Positions 18,861 to 28,659 of a stretch of DNA of 64,000 nucleotides are shown piece after piece. The position numbers and the translations under genes are program-made. The DNA comes from Celerinatantimonas sp046054195 (GTDB taxonomy: Bacteria; Pseudomonadota; Gammaproteobacteria; Enterobacterales; Celerinatantimonadaceae). The stretch spans positions 62,001-126,000 of the forward strand of contig NZ_JBEQCS010000003.1 of NCBI RefSeq assembly GCF_046054195.1, given 5' to 3'. Numbering within the stretch: position 1 is the stretch's first letter; each line of letters starts with the position of its first letter. The notes beneath the pieces were generated by a model that was not told where the DNA came from, did no database searches, and saw only the letters and a list, made by a program, of their open reading frames with translations.

Positions 18861-20342
18861 TTAAATAAATTGGACGCCATCGCGGACCAACTCCCGAGGA
18901 AGTCTGTTTTTAATTTTACCTTTAAGTTGCTTACCAAGGCCTAAGGGAACGTCTTGAGCAATAAGTAAAACTTCACCACCACCGACTTTTGCTTCACTGC
19001 ATTTAATATCTTGTCCTCGATAATATGAAGCTGCCTGCTCAAGCGTGAGTTGAACAATATTTTTTTGGGTTTGGCTTGCCCAATGTATAGCGGCTTCATG
19101 GGTTAGTCGCCATTGGTCTTTAAACTGCTCAGCAACTTTTAAACCGATGCGGTCAAAGCGAATTTCATCCGTTAGCTGATAAATTGCTTCAGGAAATAAC
19201 CAGTACTCGTTATCTCGAACCATCAGCACATCATCATCTTTTAAAACAATCCCAAATTGTTTTTTTAAATAAGAAGTAAGCTGTTGCTGTTGTTTTTTGC
19301 TCGCTTTAGAAAACGGCAGCGGTCGAACTTTCTTTTGCACAGGTTCAGCTGTTATTGATGAGGTTTTCTTAAGAGCGGCAACAAAGAATCCTTCACTATC
19401 GTATATTTGTGGCCAAACATGCAGATAGCCTTCAGCTGTTTGTGCTTTATGTGCTTCGTTAAATAGTGAACCTAATGGTAAAACCTCGATAGCCTCAGGG
19501 TAACGCTCTGTAATGAGCTCGATAACTTGTTCATTTTCAACTCGGTTGAGAGTACATGTGGAATAAATGACGACGCCACCAGGCTTTAACGCATGCAATG
19601 CGCTATCTAGCAATGTCAGCTGCAAAGCGGCAATCTCATTCACATGCTCAAGTGACCAATTATTCATTGCTTGCGGATCTTTTCTTAACGTTCCTTCACC
19701 AGAGCAGGGTGCATCTAACAAAATGCCGTCAAAACTTTCAGCAAGCCAGCGACCAAATACATCGGCGTTGTAGTTCGTCAAAGCAACGTTCGCAATACCG
19801 CAGCGCTGCAAATTAGAATAAAGTCCTTTGATGCGACTTGCTGAAAATTCATTGGCTACAATTGCGCCTTCATGGTTGAGCGTTGCAGCTATCTGTGTCG
19901 TTTTAGAACCCGGAGCCGCCGCTGCATCCAAAATAAGAGGTGCATCATCTGAAGCTATAAATTGAAATAGCGCGCTCACCGGCAGCATAGAGCTGGCTTC
20001 TTGAATGTAAAACAATCCACCCAGATGTTCTAGCGTGTTTCCGAGTGCTGTCTGCTCATCCTCTCGCTCTAGCCAAAAACCGCTTTCACACCACGGAACG
20101 GCAGTTAAATGCCATCCTTTAGCGCTCATTCGCTGGCAAAAATCGGCAACAGAAATTTTTAAGGTGTTGACACGAATACTGCGACGCAAAGGTTTATCAC
20201 AGTACTCAAGAAATTGATCGAGGTAATCAGGAGTCGGCAGACTTTCAGAAATAAGTTCGACAAACGGCTCAGGTAATGAAACAGGCACAGTTGTAGATCC
20301 TTTGGATAAATACTGGCGCATATTGTACTGATCTGAGCTCAT
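18861..20342 (-). CDS. rsmF: 16S rRNA (cytosine(1407)-C(5))-methyltransferase RsmF
   Basis: Methylates C1407 of 16S rRNA using SAM. 493 aa. The SAM loop DAAAAPGSKTTQIA, the motif IV cysteine in DAPCSGEGT and the catalytic motif VI in STCTLNRVENEQV are all present. The C-terminal half carries the PUA-like and RsmF-specific extension. Slightly longer than E. coli YebU (479 aa). It is transcribed divergently from the yebG-msrC pair, as in E. coli. Confidence 0.95.
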   Translation of the reverse strand: MSSDQYNMRQYLSKGSTTVPVSLPEPFVELISESLPTPDYLDQFLEYCDKPLRRSIRVNTLKISVADFCQRMSAKGWHLTAVPWCESGFWLEREDEQTALGNTLEHLGGLFYIQEASSMLPVSALFQFIASDDAPLILDAAAAPGSKTTQIAATLNHEGAIVANEFSASRIKGLYSNLQRCGIANVALTNYNADVFGRWLAESFDGILLDAPCSGEGTLRKDPQAMNNWSLEHVNEIAALQLTLLDSALHALKPGGVVIYSTCTLNRVENEQVIELITERYPEAIEVLPLGSLFNEAHKAQTAEGYLHVWPQIYDSEGFFVAALKKTSSITAEPVQKKVRPLPFSKASKKQQQQLTSYLKKQFGIVLKDDDVLMVRDNEYWLFPEAIYQLTDEIRFDRIGLKVAEQFKDQWRLTHEAAIHWASQTQKNIVQLTLEQAASYYRGQDIKCSEAKVGGGEVLLIAQDVPLGLGKQLKGKIKNRLPRELVRDGVQFI

Positions 20343-20408
20343 TTCGCATCGATATTTTGCAACCAGTCGCTTTTTTCTAGAAGCCTTAGATTTTTATCAA
20401 TATATCCG

Positions 20409-20435
20409 TATAATACCCACTGTACATAAATACAG
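20409..20435 (+). promoter_or_regulatory. yebG promoter with LexA (SOS) box
   Basis: The -10 hexamer TATAAT (20409-20414) is followed by a perfect 16-bp LexA box, CTGTACATAAATACAG (20420-20435). It ends 15 bp before the yebG GTG. E. coli yebG is a classic SOS gene with a box in the same place. Confidence 0.9.
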
Positions 20436-20450
20436 TATTTGGAGTTACCC

Positions 20451-20720
20451 GTGGCAGTCGTCGTCAAATATGTAGTTGAACGAGATGGTGTAGAAAAAAT
20501 GACTTTTACTTCGAAAAAAGAGGCTGATGCATACGATAAAATGCTAGATATTGCCGATCAATTTGCCTTATTTTTACGTCAATCTGAGGTGAAAATTGAT
20601 GAATCGCAAGCCGAAGAATTAGGATTTTTTATCGCCAACAATCGCAATTGTGTCAATAATTTGTTAAAAGGACGTGAGTTTGAAATAAATATGCTATCAG
20701 GAGCATCTGAAGATGAATGA
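20451..20720 (+). CDS. yebG: SOS-inducible protein YebG
   Basis: 89 aa, starting with GTG at 20451 (MAVVVKYVVERDGVEKMTFT), aligned to E. coli YebG (MAVEVKYVV). The ORF can be opened 4 codons earlier, but the GGAG site and family alignment favour 20451. It contains the YebG block SKKEADAYDKMLD. Function in DNA-damage response is not well defined. Its 3' end overlaps msrC by 8 bases, so msrC may share SOS induction. Confidence 0.93.
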   Translation: MAVVVKYVVERDGVEKMTFTSKKEADAYDKMLDIADQFALFLRQSEVKIDESQAEELGFFIANNRNCVNNLLKGREFEINMLSGASEDE

Positions 20721-21186
20721 AAAAGCCAAATTTTATGAACGGCTAACCCAACAGGCTGAAGCTTTTACCGGACCTGACGTTCACTGGCTTTCAACGCTTG
20801 CAAATACAGCAGCGCTATTATGGATGGAACTTGATACAATCAACTGGGCTGGTTTTTATCTTAAAAGTGGTGAGCAATTAGTGCTTGGGCCATTCCAAGG
20901 TAATCCAGCTTGTACTAACATTGATATTGGAAAAGGAGTCTGTGGAACTGCGTTTGCACAACGGAAACCATTAGTGGTTACGAATGTTCACGAATTTCCC
21001 GGGCATATTGCATGTGATGCAGCAAGCGAATCTGAAATTGTTTTACCTTTTTATGCGAAATCTCAACTTGTAGGGGTTTTAGATATTGACAGCCCCATTT
21101 TAAATCGGTTTGATCAACATGACGAATCAGGTTTGCAAAAGTTGCTTAATCTATTAGCTAACGCCTTACCAGATATTGAATTTTAA
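20713..21186 (+). CDS. msrC: Free methionine-(R)-sulfoxide reductase (GAF domain)
   Basis: 157-aa GAF-domain enzyme (E. coli YebR/fRMsr) that reduces free Met-R-sulfoxide. Blocks LGPFQGNPAC, GKGVCGTAF and HIACDAASESEIV carry the three catalytic/resolving cysteines of the family. It overlaps yebG, as in relatives. Confidence 0.95.
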   Translation: MNEKAKFYERLTQQAEAFTGPDVHWLSTLANTAALLWMELDTINWAGFYLKSGEQLVLGPFQGNPACTNIDIGKGVCGTAFAQRKPLVVTNVHEFPGHIACDAASESEIVLPFYAKSQLVGVLDIDSPILNRFDQHDESGLQKLLNLLANALPDIEF

Positions 21187-21267
21187 TAGCTTTTCCAAGC
21201 TTGGCCACTATAATAACCGGAGTGCAGAGCGGTCTGTACTATCTAGTTGTGTAATTTAAGGTTGTTC

Positions 21268-21879
21268 ATGGAAACCGTTAATAAACTAAAGAATAGTAAA
21301 GAAGTTATTGCCTATCTGGCAGAATTATTCCCTCAGTGCTTCTCTTTGAAAGGGGAAGCGAAGCCATTGAAAATTGGTATTTTTCAAGATTTAACCAAAC
21401 GGTTAAAAGACGATTCTCGGGTAAGCAATACACTGCTACGTAGTGCATTGCGCCAATACACTTCCAGTTGGCGTTATCTTCATGGAGTTAAAGCGGGAGT
21501 GCACCGCATTGATCTAGATGGACAGCCAGCTGAAATTGTTGAGCAGCAACATGCCGATCATGCTCAACAGAAATTAAAAGAGAGTAAAGAGAAAGTCTTT
21601 GGTTCTAAAGCTCAAGCAAAACGGGAAACCAAACCTGCAAGCGCAAAAGTAGAACGAACCAATGCAGCTCGTCGTCCCAAGAAAAATAATAACACGCCTC
21701 GTCCGGCTAAAATTAAAGCTGTTCCTAGCGAAGAGTTACATACCGGCAAGCAAATTCGTGTGTTAGTCGGCAAGACCCCCATGCCTGGAGTGATTACCGA
21801 AATCGTGAAAAATGAGATTTCAGTACAGCTTAATACTGGTATGCAAGTCAAAGTCAAAAAAGAGCATATCGTTGCTTAA
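21268..21879 (+). CDS. proQ: RNA chaperone ProQ
   Basis: Global sRNA/mRNA-binding protein. The start at 21268 (METVNKLKNSKEVIAYLAEL) is chosen by alignment with E. coli ProQ. From N to C: the FinO/ProQ domain (residues about 8-120, with RSALRQYTSSWRYLHGV), a Lys/Arg-rich linker, and a C-terminal Tudor-like domain ending VQLNTGMQVKVKKEHIVA. 203 aa versus 232 in E. coli because of a shorter linker. It is followed 21 bp later by prc, the conserved pair. Confidence 0.95.
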   Translation: METVNKLKNSKEVIAYLAELFPQCFSLKGEAKPLKIGIFQDLTKRLKDDSRVSNTLLRSALRQYTSSWRYLHGVKAGVHRIDLDGQPAEIVEQQHADHAQQKLKESKEKVFGSKAQAKRETKPASAKVERTNAARRPKKNNNTPRPAKIKAVPSEELHTGKQIRVLVGKTPMPGVITEIVKNEISVQLNTGMQVKVKKEHIVA

Positions 21880-21900
21880 TTTTATTCAAGAGGCGTCTTT

Positions 21901-23925
21901 ATGAGATTAATCCGCCCGCTGTTCGTGGCGCTGACACTTTCTTTGAGTTTATCGACCAGTGCAAATGCTTTAGCTAGTGCGGTTAACATCAAAGAATCAG
22001 CGCTGCCGCAACTGGCTCAACAAAGCCAACATGCTACGGAAGCAAGGCGAATTGCTGCCATTTATACACGCACTCATTATGTCAACGTTGTCTTAGATAA
22101 TGCTCTTTCAAAAAAGATCTTCAAGCGTTATTTGGACCAGCTTGATTATCATCATGAGCTATTTTTGCAATCTGATCTTGACGCCATGGACGACTATCAA
22201 ACTCAGCTTGATGATGATATTGCGTCTGGGCAACTTTCTCCCTTTTATAAGATTTTCAATTTAAGTTTAAAGCGTCGCTATGAGCAACTTGCTTACGCTT
22301 TGAGTTTGTTAAATGTGCATAAGCCATTAACATTTACAGACGACGAACGTTATCAATTTGATCGAACCGATGCAGCTTATCCTAAAGATAAGAACGAACA
22401 AAAAGCACTCTGGGAAAAAAAGGTTAAGTTTGATGCATTAAATCTTGAGCTCTCAGGTAAAAAGTGGCCGGAAATTGTCAAATTACTATCTAAACGCTAC
22501 AACTATGCACTTAAGCGTTTGACTCAAACAGAGAGTGAAGACGTTTTCCAAACTGCCATGAATGCTTTTTCGCGTTCAATCGATCCTCATACAAGTTACT
22601 TGTCACCTCGTTCATCAGAGCGTTTCAAAACAGAAATGAGCCTTTCATTGCAAGGCATTGGTGCTGTTTTGGAAAATAAAGACGAATATACAACGATTCG
22701 CAGTTTAATTCCTGGCGGACCTGCTGCTAAAAGTGGATTACTCAAACCGGGTGATAGGATTGTTGGAGTTGCGCAAGATGGTAAACCAATGGTTGATGTC
22801 ATTGGTTGGCGAATTGATGATATTGTTGACTTAATTAAAGGCCCGAAAGGAACCACAGTTTTTCTGCAGATATTGCCAGCAGGTAGTAAAGTTGATGGTA
22901 AAACTCGGCAGATTAAGTTAGTTCGAGATGTCGTCAAGCTTAAAGATCGTGCCGCCAGCGGTAAGGTCATGAAGGTAGATGGCAAAAAAATCGGAGTGTT
23001 AACCGTTCCTAGTTTTTATGTCGGCTTAAGTAAAGATTCAGCAAAAGCCATTGAGAAACTTAAAACGAAAAATATTCAGGCTCTGGTTGTGGATCTTCGA
23101 GAAAATGGTGGCGGCGCATTAACCGAAGCCATTGGAATGACTGGTTTGTTTATTCCCAAAGGTCCGGTTGTACAAGTTCGCGATCAATTAGGACGCGTTA
23201 GTGTCAACGAAGATACCAGCGGTTCAACTGTCTACAAAGGTCCATTAGTTGTACTTGTTGATCAATATAGTGCTTCAGCATCAGAAATTTTTGCAGCAGC
23301 GCTGCAAGATTATGGTCGAGCAGTTATTGTCGGTGAACAAACATATGGTAAAGGTACTGTTCAGCAGCACCGAGGATTAGGCCGCATTTATGATTTGTTT
23401 GAACACCCGATGGGACATGTGCAATACACGATTGCTAAATTCTATCGAATTAATGGTGGGTCAACTCAGCGTAAAGGTGTAATGCCTGATATTATTTTCC
23501 CATCAGCACTACCGCATTCAGAAATTGGCGAATCAGCGAACGATAATGCGTTACCTTGGGACCATATTAAGCCGGCTGAATATCATAAAGTTGGTAGTTT
23601 TAATAAACTGTTACCAATTTTGATTGCTGATCATAAAAAACGTGTCGCGAAATCAAGTGAATTTCAGTATATCGTAGCTGACATCAAGCAGTATCAAGAG
23701 CGAAAAGATAAGAAAAGCATCAGCCTAAATTATCAAGTTCGTAAAGCCCAACGAGATAAACAGGATGATAAGGAACTTATCCGTTTAAATGAGCGTTTAA
23801 AACGAGCAGGCAAAAAACCGGTCAAATCGATTGCCGATGAGCCAGCTAACTTTAAAGCTCCAGATGCTTATCTTGATGAAGCAACCGATATCGCAGAAGA
23901 TTTAGCAGTTCACGAAAAACATTAG
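21901..23925 (+). CDS. prc: Tail-specific (carboxy-terminal processing) periplasmic protease Prc
   Basis: 674-aa periplasmic protease. An N-terminal signal peptide (LFVALTLSLSLSTSANALA) is followed by the helical N-terminal domain and a PDZ domain (residues about 240-330, GAVLENKDEY to ILPAGS). The catalytic S41 region follows, with YSASASEIFAAALQDY (Ser) and YGKGTVQQHRGL (Lys). It processes penicillin-binding protein 3 and, with NlpI, MepS in E. coli. Full length. Ends at a good terminator. Confidence 0.96.
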   Translation: MRLIRPLFVALTLSLSLSTSANALASAVNIKESALPQLAQQSQHATEARRIAAIYTRTHYVNVVLDNALSKKIFKRYLDQLDYHHELFLQSDLDAMDDYQTQLDDDIASGQLSPFYKIFNLSLKRRYEQLAYALSLLNVHKPLTFTDDERYQFDRTDAAYPKDKNEQKALWEKKVKFDALNLELSGKKWPEIVKLLSKRYNYALKRLTQTESEDVFQTAMNAFSRSIDPHTSYLSPRSSERFKTEMSLSLQGIGAVLENKDEYTTIRSLIPGGPAAKSGLLKPGDRIVGVAQDGKPMVDVIGWRIDDIVDLIKGPKGTTVFLQILPAGSKVDGKTRQIKLVRDVVKLKDRAASGKVMKVDGKKIGVLTVPSFYVGLSKDSAKAIEKLKTKNIQALVVDLRENGGGALTEAIGMTGLFIPKGPVVQVRDQLGRVSVNEDTSGSTVYKGPLVVLVDQYSASASEIFAAALQDYGRAVIVGEQTYGKGTVQQHRGLGRIYDLFEHPMGHVQYTIAKFYRINGGSTQRKGVMPDIIFPSALPHSEIGESANDNALPWDHIKPAEYHKVGSFNKLLPILIADHKKRVAKSSEFQYIVADIKQYQERKDKKSISLNYQVRKAQRDKQDDKELIRLNERLKRAGKKPVKSIADEPANFKAPDAYLDEATDIAEDLAVHEKH

Positions 23926-23949
23926 AGCTTTACTGCTAAATGAATAAAT

Positions 23950-23979
23950 AAAAAACCACCTTTGATAGGTGGTTTTTTT
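23950..23979 (+). terminator. Terminator after prc
   Basis: AAAAACCACC/GGTGGTTTTT hairpin followed by further T residues, between the convergent prc and integrase genes. It can work in both directions. Confidence 0.9.
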
Positions 23980-23980
23980 A

Positions 23981-24931
23981 TTAAAAAATAATCTTTGAGC
24001 TAGCCCTTTGTAGCCGTTCATCACCGCGGCGATCATATCGCTGAGTCGTGCTAATACTTGCATGACCCATCGCGTCTTTAACCGTCACGATATCTTCGCC
24101 ATTATCAAGCATCATCGATGCAAATGTACGCCTTAGATCATGCGGAGCAAATGGCTCAATGGCCGCTTCTTTTTGTCGCAATTGCAAAATATGGTAGACA
24201 GCTTGGTCACTTAGCCGCTCTAAAGTCACATCGTCATATCTTCGAATTCGAGTAAATAGGGGACCTGAATATTCGCCTCGAATATCATGAAGCCATTTTT
24301 GTAAATAATTCCAACTGCTCGGTGGCATGAAGGAGCGGCGTTGTTTATTCCCTTTGCCCATAACAACCAGTGTTTTACTGGCATGTTCTATATCATTTAA
24401 ATTAAGAGCAACCAATTCGGCTCGGCGTAATCCACAACCAAGTAATAACGCAATAATTGCAGCATCTCGCGTACCTTTACATGATAAGTCTTCATTCGTC
24501 ACACTGAACAATTGCTTAATCTCATACTGACTTAAAGCACGGCCTCGACTGACTCGATATCCTTTCACGGATTTAACCTGACGAATGTGAGTGTAGGTAT
24601 CAGTATCGATTAAATTCATACTCCAAGCTTCTAACATCACACCTTTGATAGCAGCCAAATAGGTATTCACTGTCGCAGGACTTCTACCTTTGGCCAGTAA
24701 TTTTTCAATAATAGCTTGGATATGATGTCTCTTTAGCTCACTCCACGGGCAATCTTTAAACGAAGTACATCCTAAAATTTTTGCGACCGTATTTAAAAAG
24801 GACTTCATCGTTTGTCGGCTTCTGACCGACTGTAGCGAAATTAGATAAGCAACTGCAGGATTTTTAAGATCTGATGAGAAGTTTTTGAGTTCATTTTTAA
24901 AAGATTTTCTTGATACAACAGAATCTGACAC
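23981..24931 (-). CDS. Orphan tyrosine recombinase / integrase
   Basis: 316-aa tyrosine recombinase. A SAM-like core-binding N-terminal domain covers about residues 20-120. The catalytic domain has Arg in GCGLRRAEL, Lys in MGKGNKQR, the HDLRR box (His264, Arg267), His290 in MGHAS and the nucleophile Tyr299. All catalytic residues are present, so it should be active. It is not XerC or XerD by position (no dapF/xerC or xerD/dsbC neighbours) and has no excisionase, att repeat or cargo beside it. It stands alone, convergent to prc, with an A/T-rich 292-bp upstream gap. Probably a remnant or domesticated mobile-element integrase; substrate unknown. Confidence 0.85.
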   Translation of the reverse strand: MSDSVVSRKSFKNELKNFSSDLKNPAVAYLISLQSVRSRQTMKSFLNTVAKILGCTSFKDCPWSELKRHHIQAIIEKLLAKGRSPATVNTYLAAIKGVMLEAWSMNLIDTDTYTHIRQVKSVKGYRVSRGRALSQYEIKQLFSVTNEDLSCKGTRDAAIIALLLGCGLRRAELVALNLNDIEHASKTLVVMGKGNKQRRSFMPPSSWNYLQKWLHDIRGEYSGPLFTRIRRYDDVTLERLSDQAVYHILQLRQKEAAIEPFAPHDLRRTFASMMLDNGEDIVTVKDAMGHASISTTQRYDRRGDERLQRASSKIIF

Positions 24932-25186
24932 CTAGATACTCCCATCACAGCTTATTTACGACTAACTGATTCAGCCAACTTTCAAATTAATAAAAGCTAC
25001 TTTTTCAAAGATACATTTTAATAAGTAGAGATATAAAATTCAATAACTTTATATAAATTACTAATAAATTCATATAGTTATTTTGACAAGGCCAGGCCGT
25101 CTAATGTTATAAACAAAAATATAAAAGGGTTAATAAAGGGGTAAAACAATCAAAGCCAAGATCAGACAAATCGGGGGAGAGTAGAA

Positions 25187-25214
25187 AAGGGCAACGATAA
25201 TCATCATTGCCCTT
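25187..25214 (-). terminator. Terminator of the aromatic amino acid permease gene
   Basis: AAGGGCAA/TTGCCCTT hairpin, followed on the minus strand by TTTT, 10 bp after the permease stop. Confidence 0.8.
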
Positions 25215-25223
25215 ATCAGTTAG

Positions 25224-26618
25224 TTAAGAATTTTCAGTCGAATTTTCTGAAACACTAACGCTGTTTGTTTGTGATGTGCGATTTGATTTAATGAAGAAAC
25301 AAATCGCTAAAAGCACGACCCAAGCAGGGAGTAAGTATACACAGATCTGTTGTTCTGGTGTCAGAAGCATAATGACTAAAATGACAACCATAAACGCCAG
25401 ACATAAAATGTTGCTCCATGGATAAAAGAAACTAGGGAAGTAACTGCGTTTTCCATGGTGATTTTGATACTTGCGGAATTTTAAATGCGTAAAGCTGATC
25501 ATTGCCCAGTTAATCACAAGTGCTGAAACAGTCAGTGACATTAAATAACCAAATGCTTCTCTTGGAACAAAATAGTTAAGAATGACACACAGTCCAACGA
25601 TTAATGCCGAGCAACTTAACGCAATAACAGGGATCCCTTTGCGATTTACTTTCAGCAAAAATTTTGGAGCATTTCCCTGTTGGGCCAAACCAAATAGCAT
25701 TCGACTATTACAATAAACACTACTGTTATAAACAGACAATGCGGCAGTTAACACGATAATATTTAGAATGTTAGCGACAAAGTCACTGTTGAGCGCATGA
25801 AAAATGAGTACGAATGGACTACCGCTATCGACCACTTTATCCCAAGGATATAACGATAAAAGAATAGCTAATGCGCCGATATAAAAAATGAGGATTCGGT
25901 AGATTACCTGATTGGTCGCTTTAGGAATCGTTTTTTTCGGTTGATCCGATTCAGCTGCGGTAATACCAACTAACTCAAGGCCACCAAATGAAAACATAAT
26001 GATGGCCAATGCCATGATCACGCCATGCCAACCTTTAGGGAAAAATCCACCGTGCGCCCAAAGATTTGAAATTGTTGCTTGAGGACCTGCTGCACCGCTG
26101 ACTAACAGATATGCGCCAAATAAAATCATACAGATGATTGCGACAACCTTGATGATGGCAAACCAAAATTCCATTTCGCCAAATAATTTAACGTGAGTTA
26201 AATTGATCAAGTTGATCACAATGAAAAATACTAATGCTGAAACCCAAATTGGAACACTTGGATACCAATATTGGACGTATTTACCGACAGCAGATAACTC
26301 GGCCATTGAAACTAATATATAGAGTACCCAGTAGTTCCAACCTGAAATAAAACCGGCCAAATTCCCCCAGTATTTATAGGCAAAATGACTAAAAGAACCA
26401 GCAACTGGCTCTTCAACAACCATTTCACCAAGTTGTCGCATAATTAAAAATGCAATAAATCCAGCGATCGCATAACCAAGTAATACCGCTGGTCCAGCCA
26501 TTTTTATGGTGTCAGCAATCCCTAAAAATAGCCCAGTACCAATTGCACCTCCAAGAGCAATCAGCTGAATATGGCGATTTTTAAGGCCCCTATTTAGTTG
26601 TTGTGATTGTTCGTCCAC
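25224..26618 (-). CDS. pheP: Aromatic amino acid permease, PheP/AroP type
   Basis: 464-aa inner-membrane APC-family (amino acid transporter family) permease with about 12 TM helices. The N-terminal RGLKNRHIQLIALGGAIGTG block, EFWFAIIKV and FSFGGLELVGITAAE closely match E. coli PheP, with AroP the next best candidate. It imports phenylalanine or aromatic amino acids by proton symport. Single gene with its own terminator. The specificity between Phe alone and all aromatics cannot be decided from sequence. Confidence 0.88.
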   Translation of the reverse strand: MDEQSQQLNRGLKNRHIQLIALGGAIGTGLFLGIADTIKMAGPAVLLGYAIAGFIAFLIMRQLGEMVVEEPVAGSFSHFAYKYWGNLAGFISGWNYWVLYILVSMAELSAVGKYVQYWYPSVPIWVSALVFFIVINLINLTHVKLFGEMEFWFAIIKVVAIICMILFGAYLLVSGAAGPQATISNLWAHGGFFPKGWHGVIMALAIIMFSFGGLELVGITAAESDQPKKTIPKATNQVIYRILIFYIGALAILLSLYPWDKVVDSGSPFVLIFHALNSDFVANILNIIVLTAALSVYNSSVYCNSRMLFGLAQQGNAPKFLLKVNRKGIPVIALSCSALIVGLCVILNYFVPREAFGYLMSLTVSALVINWAMISFTHLKFRKYQNHHGKRSYFPSFFYPWSNILCLAFMVVILVIMLLTPEQQICVYLLPAWVVLLAICFFIKSNRTSQTNSVSVSENSTENS

Positions 26619-26715
26619 GAGTTTTCCTTAAAAGTGGATAAGATCCATAAATGGCCCAGCTGGAATATACCGAACTGAGCCTTGTAATAATTATTTGATT
26701 GAGATTTCTAAGCGG

Positions 26716-28659
26716 TTAGACAAGCTCAGCGATGAGGCTTGAACCGTTTTGTTTAACTTCGCAAACTTTAACGGATAATTCATCACCTAACTGATATTTG
26801 CATTCGCCGTTAATGAATACTTTACCATTATCGCTATCACAGTTAAGTTGATCTTTAACTGCATGAACTTTGGTTGCAGGAACAAATGCAACTGCACCTG
26901 TTTCGTTAATGCGAACTTTTAAACCGCCACGAGTCACGTCAAACAATTGCCCATGCTCTATGCCGCGCTCTTTTAAGTGATGACGATAAAATTCGCTGTA
27001 CAAATAATCCCCCATATTGCGCTCAGCAAATTTATGTGCTCGGCGACATTCGCCTAAATGCACAGATAATTCTTCATCAAGAGGGGATTGAGCTTGTTCA
27101 TTAAGCAGCATGGCTTTTAGCAAACGGTGGTTAAGTAAATCACCGTATTTTCTAATAGGCGATGTCCATGTTCCATAACAAGGTTCACCTAAACCAAAAT
27201 GCGGTTTCGCCTGCGCAGAGTATTCACTAAAACTATAGAATTTACGAAGACGAAGATCTAAATAAGTCATCTGTTCATCGTCTAATAGACGACGCAATTT
27301 ACAAAATCCGTCAAATGACATGAGCTCTTCGCTAGTCATTTCGATGCCAGCTTGTTTAACAATCTCTTCGACTTGAGCAATTTTGCTTTCGTCAAAACCT
27401 GCATGCGTATTAAATACAGCAAATCCAAAATGATCGTTTAAGGTTTTAGCTGCGCTAATATTTGCAGCAATCATTGCCTCTTCAACCATTCGATTGCCAA
27501 TTCGGCGTGGTTCACAGTGGATATCTGCGACACTACCATCGGGGTTGATATCAAAGCTATAATCTGGACGGTCAGCAAAAACAATCGCATTTTCTTTTCG
27601 CCAAGCCGTGCGCTGAGCAGTCATTGCTTGAAGCTCTTTAAGCTGTGTTGCAAGGGAATCGCTCTGCGGTTGCCAATCCGATTTACCATCAGATTCAACC
27701 CAACTAGAAACGTTGTCATAATTTAAGCGGTGTTTGCTTTGCATCCAGGCTGCGAAAAATTCAGTTTCACTACTAAGTTGCCCGTTATTATCAATCGCAA
27801 TACGAGCGCAAAGTGTTGGGCGTTTTTGTTCTGGGTGCAAAGAACATAATTCATCCGCTAAATGTGCTGGAAGCATTGGCACTGTATGAGCAGGCAGATA
27901 AAGTGTAAAGCCACGTTCCTTAGCTGTTTTTTCTAGCGGATTTTCTGGCGTGATATAAGCACTAGGGTCAGCGATAGCAACCAATAACTGCCAGCCATCG
28001 TCTGTTTTTTCAATATTTAACGCATCATCCATATCTAATGTTGATTCTGAGTCGATTGTGAAAAACTCAACATCAGTAATATCGCGACGCTCTAATGACT
28101 CTTGTGCGAGAGTGTATTCATCTAGATCAGCTGGCGCATCCCACGCTAAATGATGACGCGCAGTCGTTGCTTTCCAACGGGCAAATTGGTCATCAGATTT
28201 AGCGATAAATTTTTGAATTTCGCAGTAAAACCCACGATCATTAAGTGGGTGGCGTAGCATTTTAGCGACAACCCAATCTTGTTTAGCCAGTTTTTCTGAA
28301 ATTTGTTTATTAACTTTGGCATTGATGGGGAAGTTAATCAGTGGGTGGTCAGGAATAACTGCTGGGCGACCATCTCGATTTAAATGAATTTGGCCGATAA
28401 ACTCATCAACACCCGCTTCAACTAATTTTTCTGGTTCAAAACTCTGTTTTCCATCGGAGCCATCCCGAATAACTCCTGAAACCTTATCACCGTGCATAAC
28501 CCGCTTCATCTGAGCAGGGGTAATGAAGTAACTTTTGTTTCCTTCGCACTGCAAAAAACCAAATCCACGTTCCGTCGCTTTCACCTGACCTTCAGCCGTT
28601 GGTAAACTGTCTTTAATTTGTTGCTTCAGTTGCTGTAATAGCGGGTTATCTTTAAACAT
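26716..28659 (-). CDS. rnb: Ribonuclease II
   Basis: 3'-5' exoribonuclease, 647 aa (E. coli 644). Two cold-shock domains are followed by the RNB catalytic domain, with FFTIDSESTLDMDDALNI supplying the Asp cluster, and a C-terminal S1 domain. The start MFKDNPLLQQLKQQIKDSLP matches E. coli. It is a single gene. A small AACCC/GGGTT hairpin lies in its leader. Confidence 0.96.
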   Translation of the reverse strand: MFKDNPLLQQLKQQIKDSLPTAEGQVKATERGFGFLQCEGNKSYFITPAQMKRVMHGDKVSGVIRDGSDGKQSFEPEKLVEAGVDEFIGQIHLNRDGRPAVIPDHPLINFPINAKVNKQISEKLAKQDWVVAKMLRHPLNDRGFYCEIQKFIAKSDDQFARWKATTARHHLAWDAPADLDEYTLAQESLERRDITDVEFFTIDSESTLDMDDALNIEKTDDGWQLLVAIADPSAYITPENPLEKTAKERGFTLYLPAHTVPMLPAHLADELCSLHPEQKRPTLCARIAIDNNGQLSSETEFFAAWMQSKHRLNYDNVSSWVESDGKSDWQPQSDSLATQLKELQAMTAQRTAWRKENAIVFADRPDYSFDINPDGSVADIHCEPRRIGNRMVEEAMIAANISAAKTLNDHFGFAVFNTHAGFDESKIAQVEEIVKQAGIEMTSEELMSFDGFCKLRRLLDDEQMTYLDLRLRKFYSFSEYSAQAKPHFGLGEPCYGTWTSPIRKYGDLLNHRLLKAMLLNEQAQSPLDEELSVHLGECRRAHKFAERNMGDYLYSEFYRHHLKERGIEHGQLFDVTRGGLKVRINETGAVAFVPATKVHAVKDQLNCDSDNGKVFINGECKYQLGDELSVKVCEVKQNGSSLIAELV

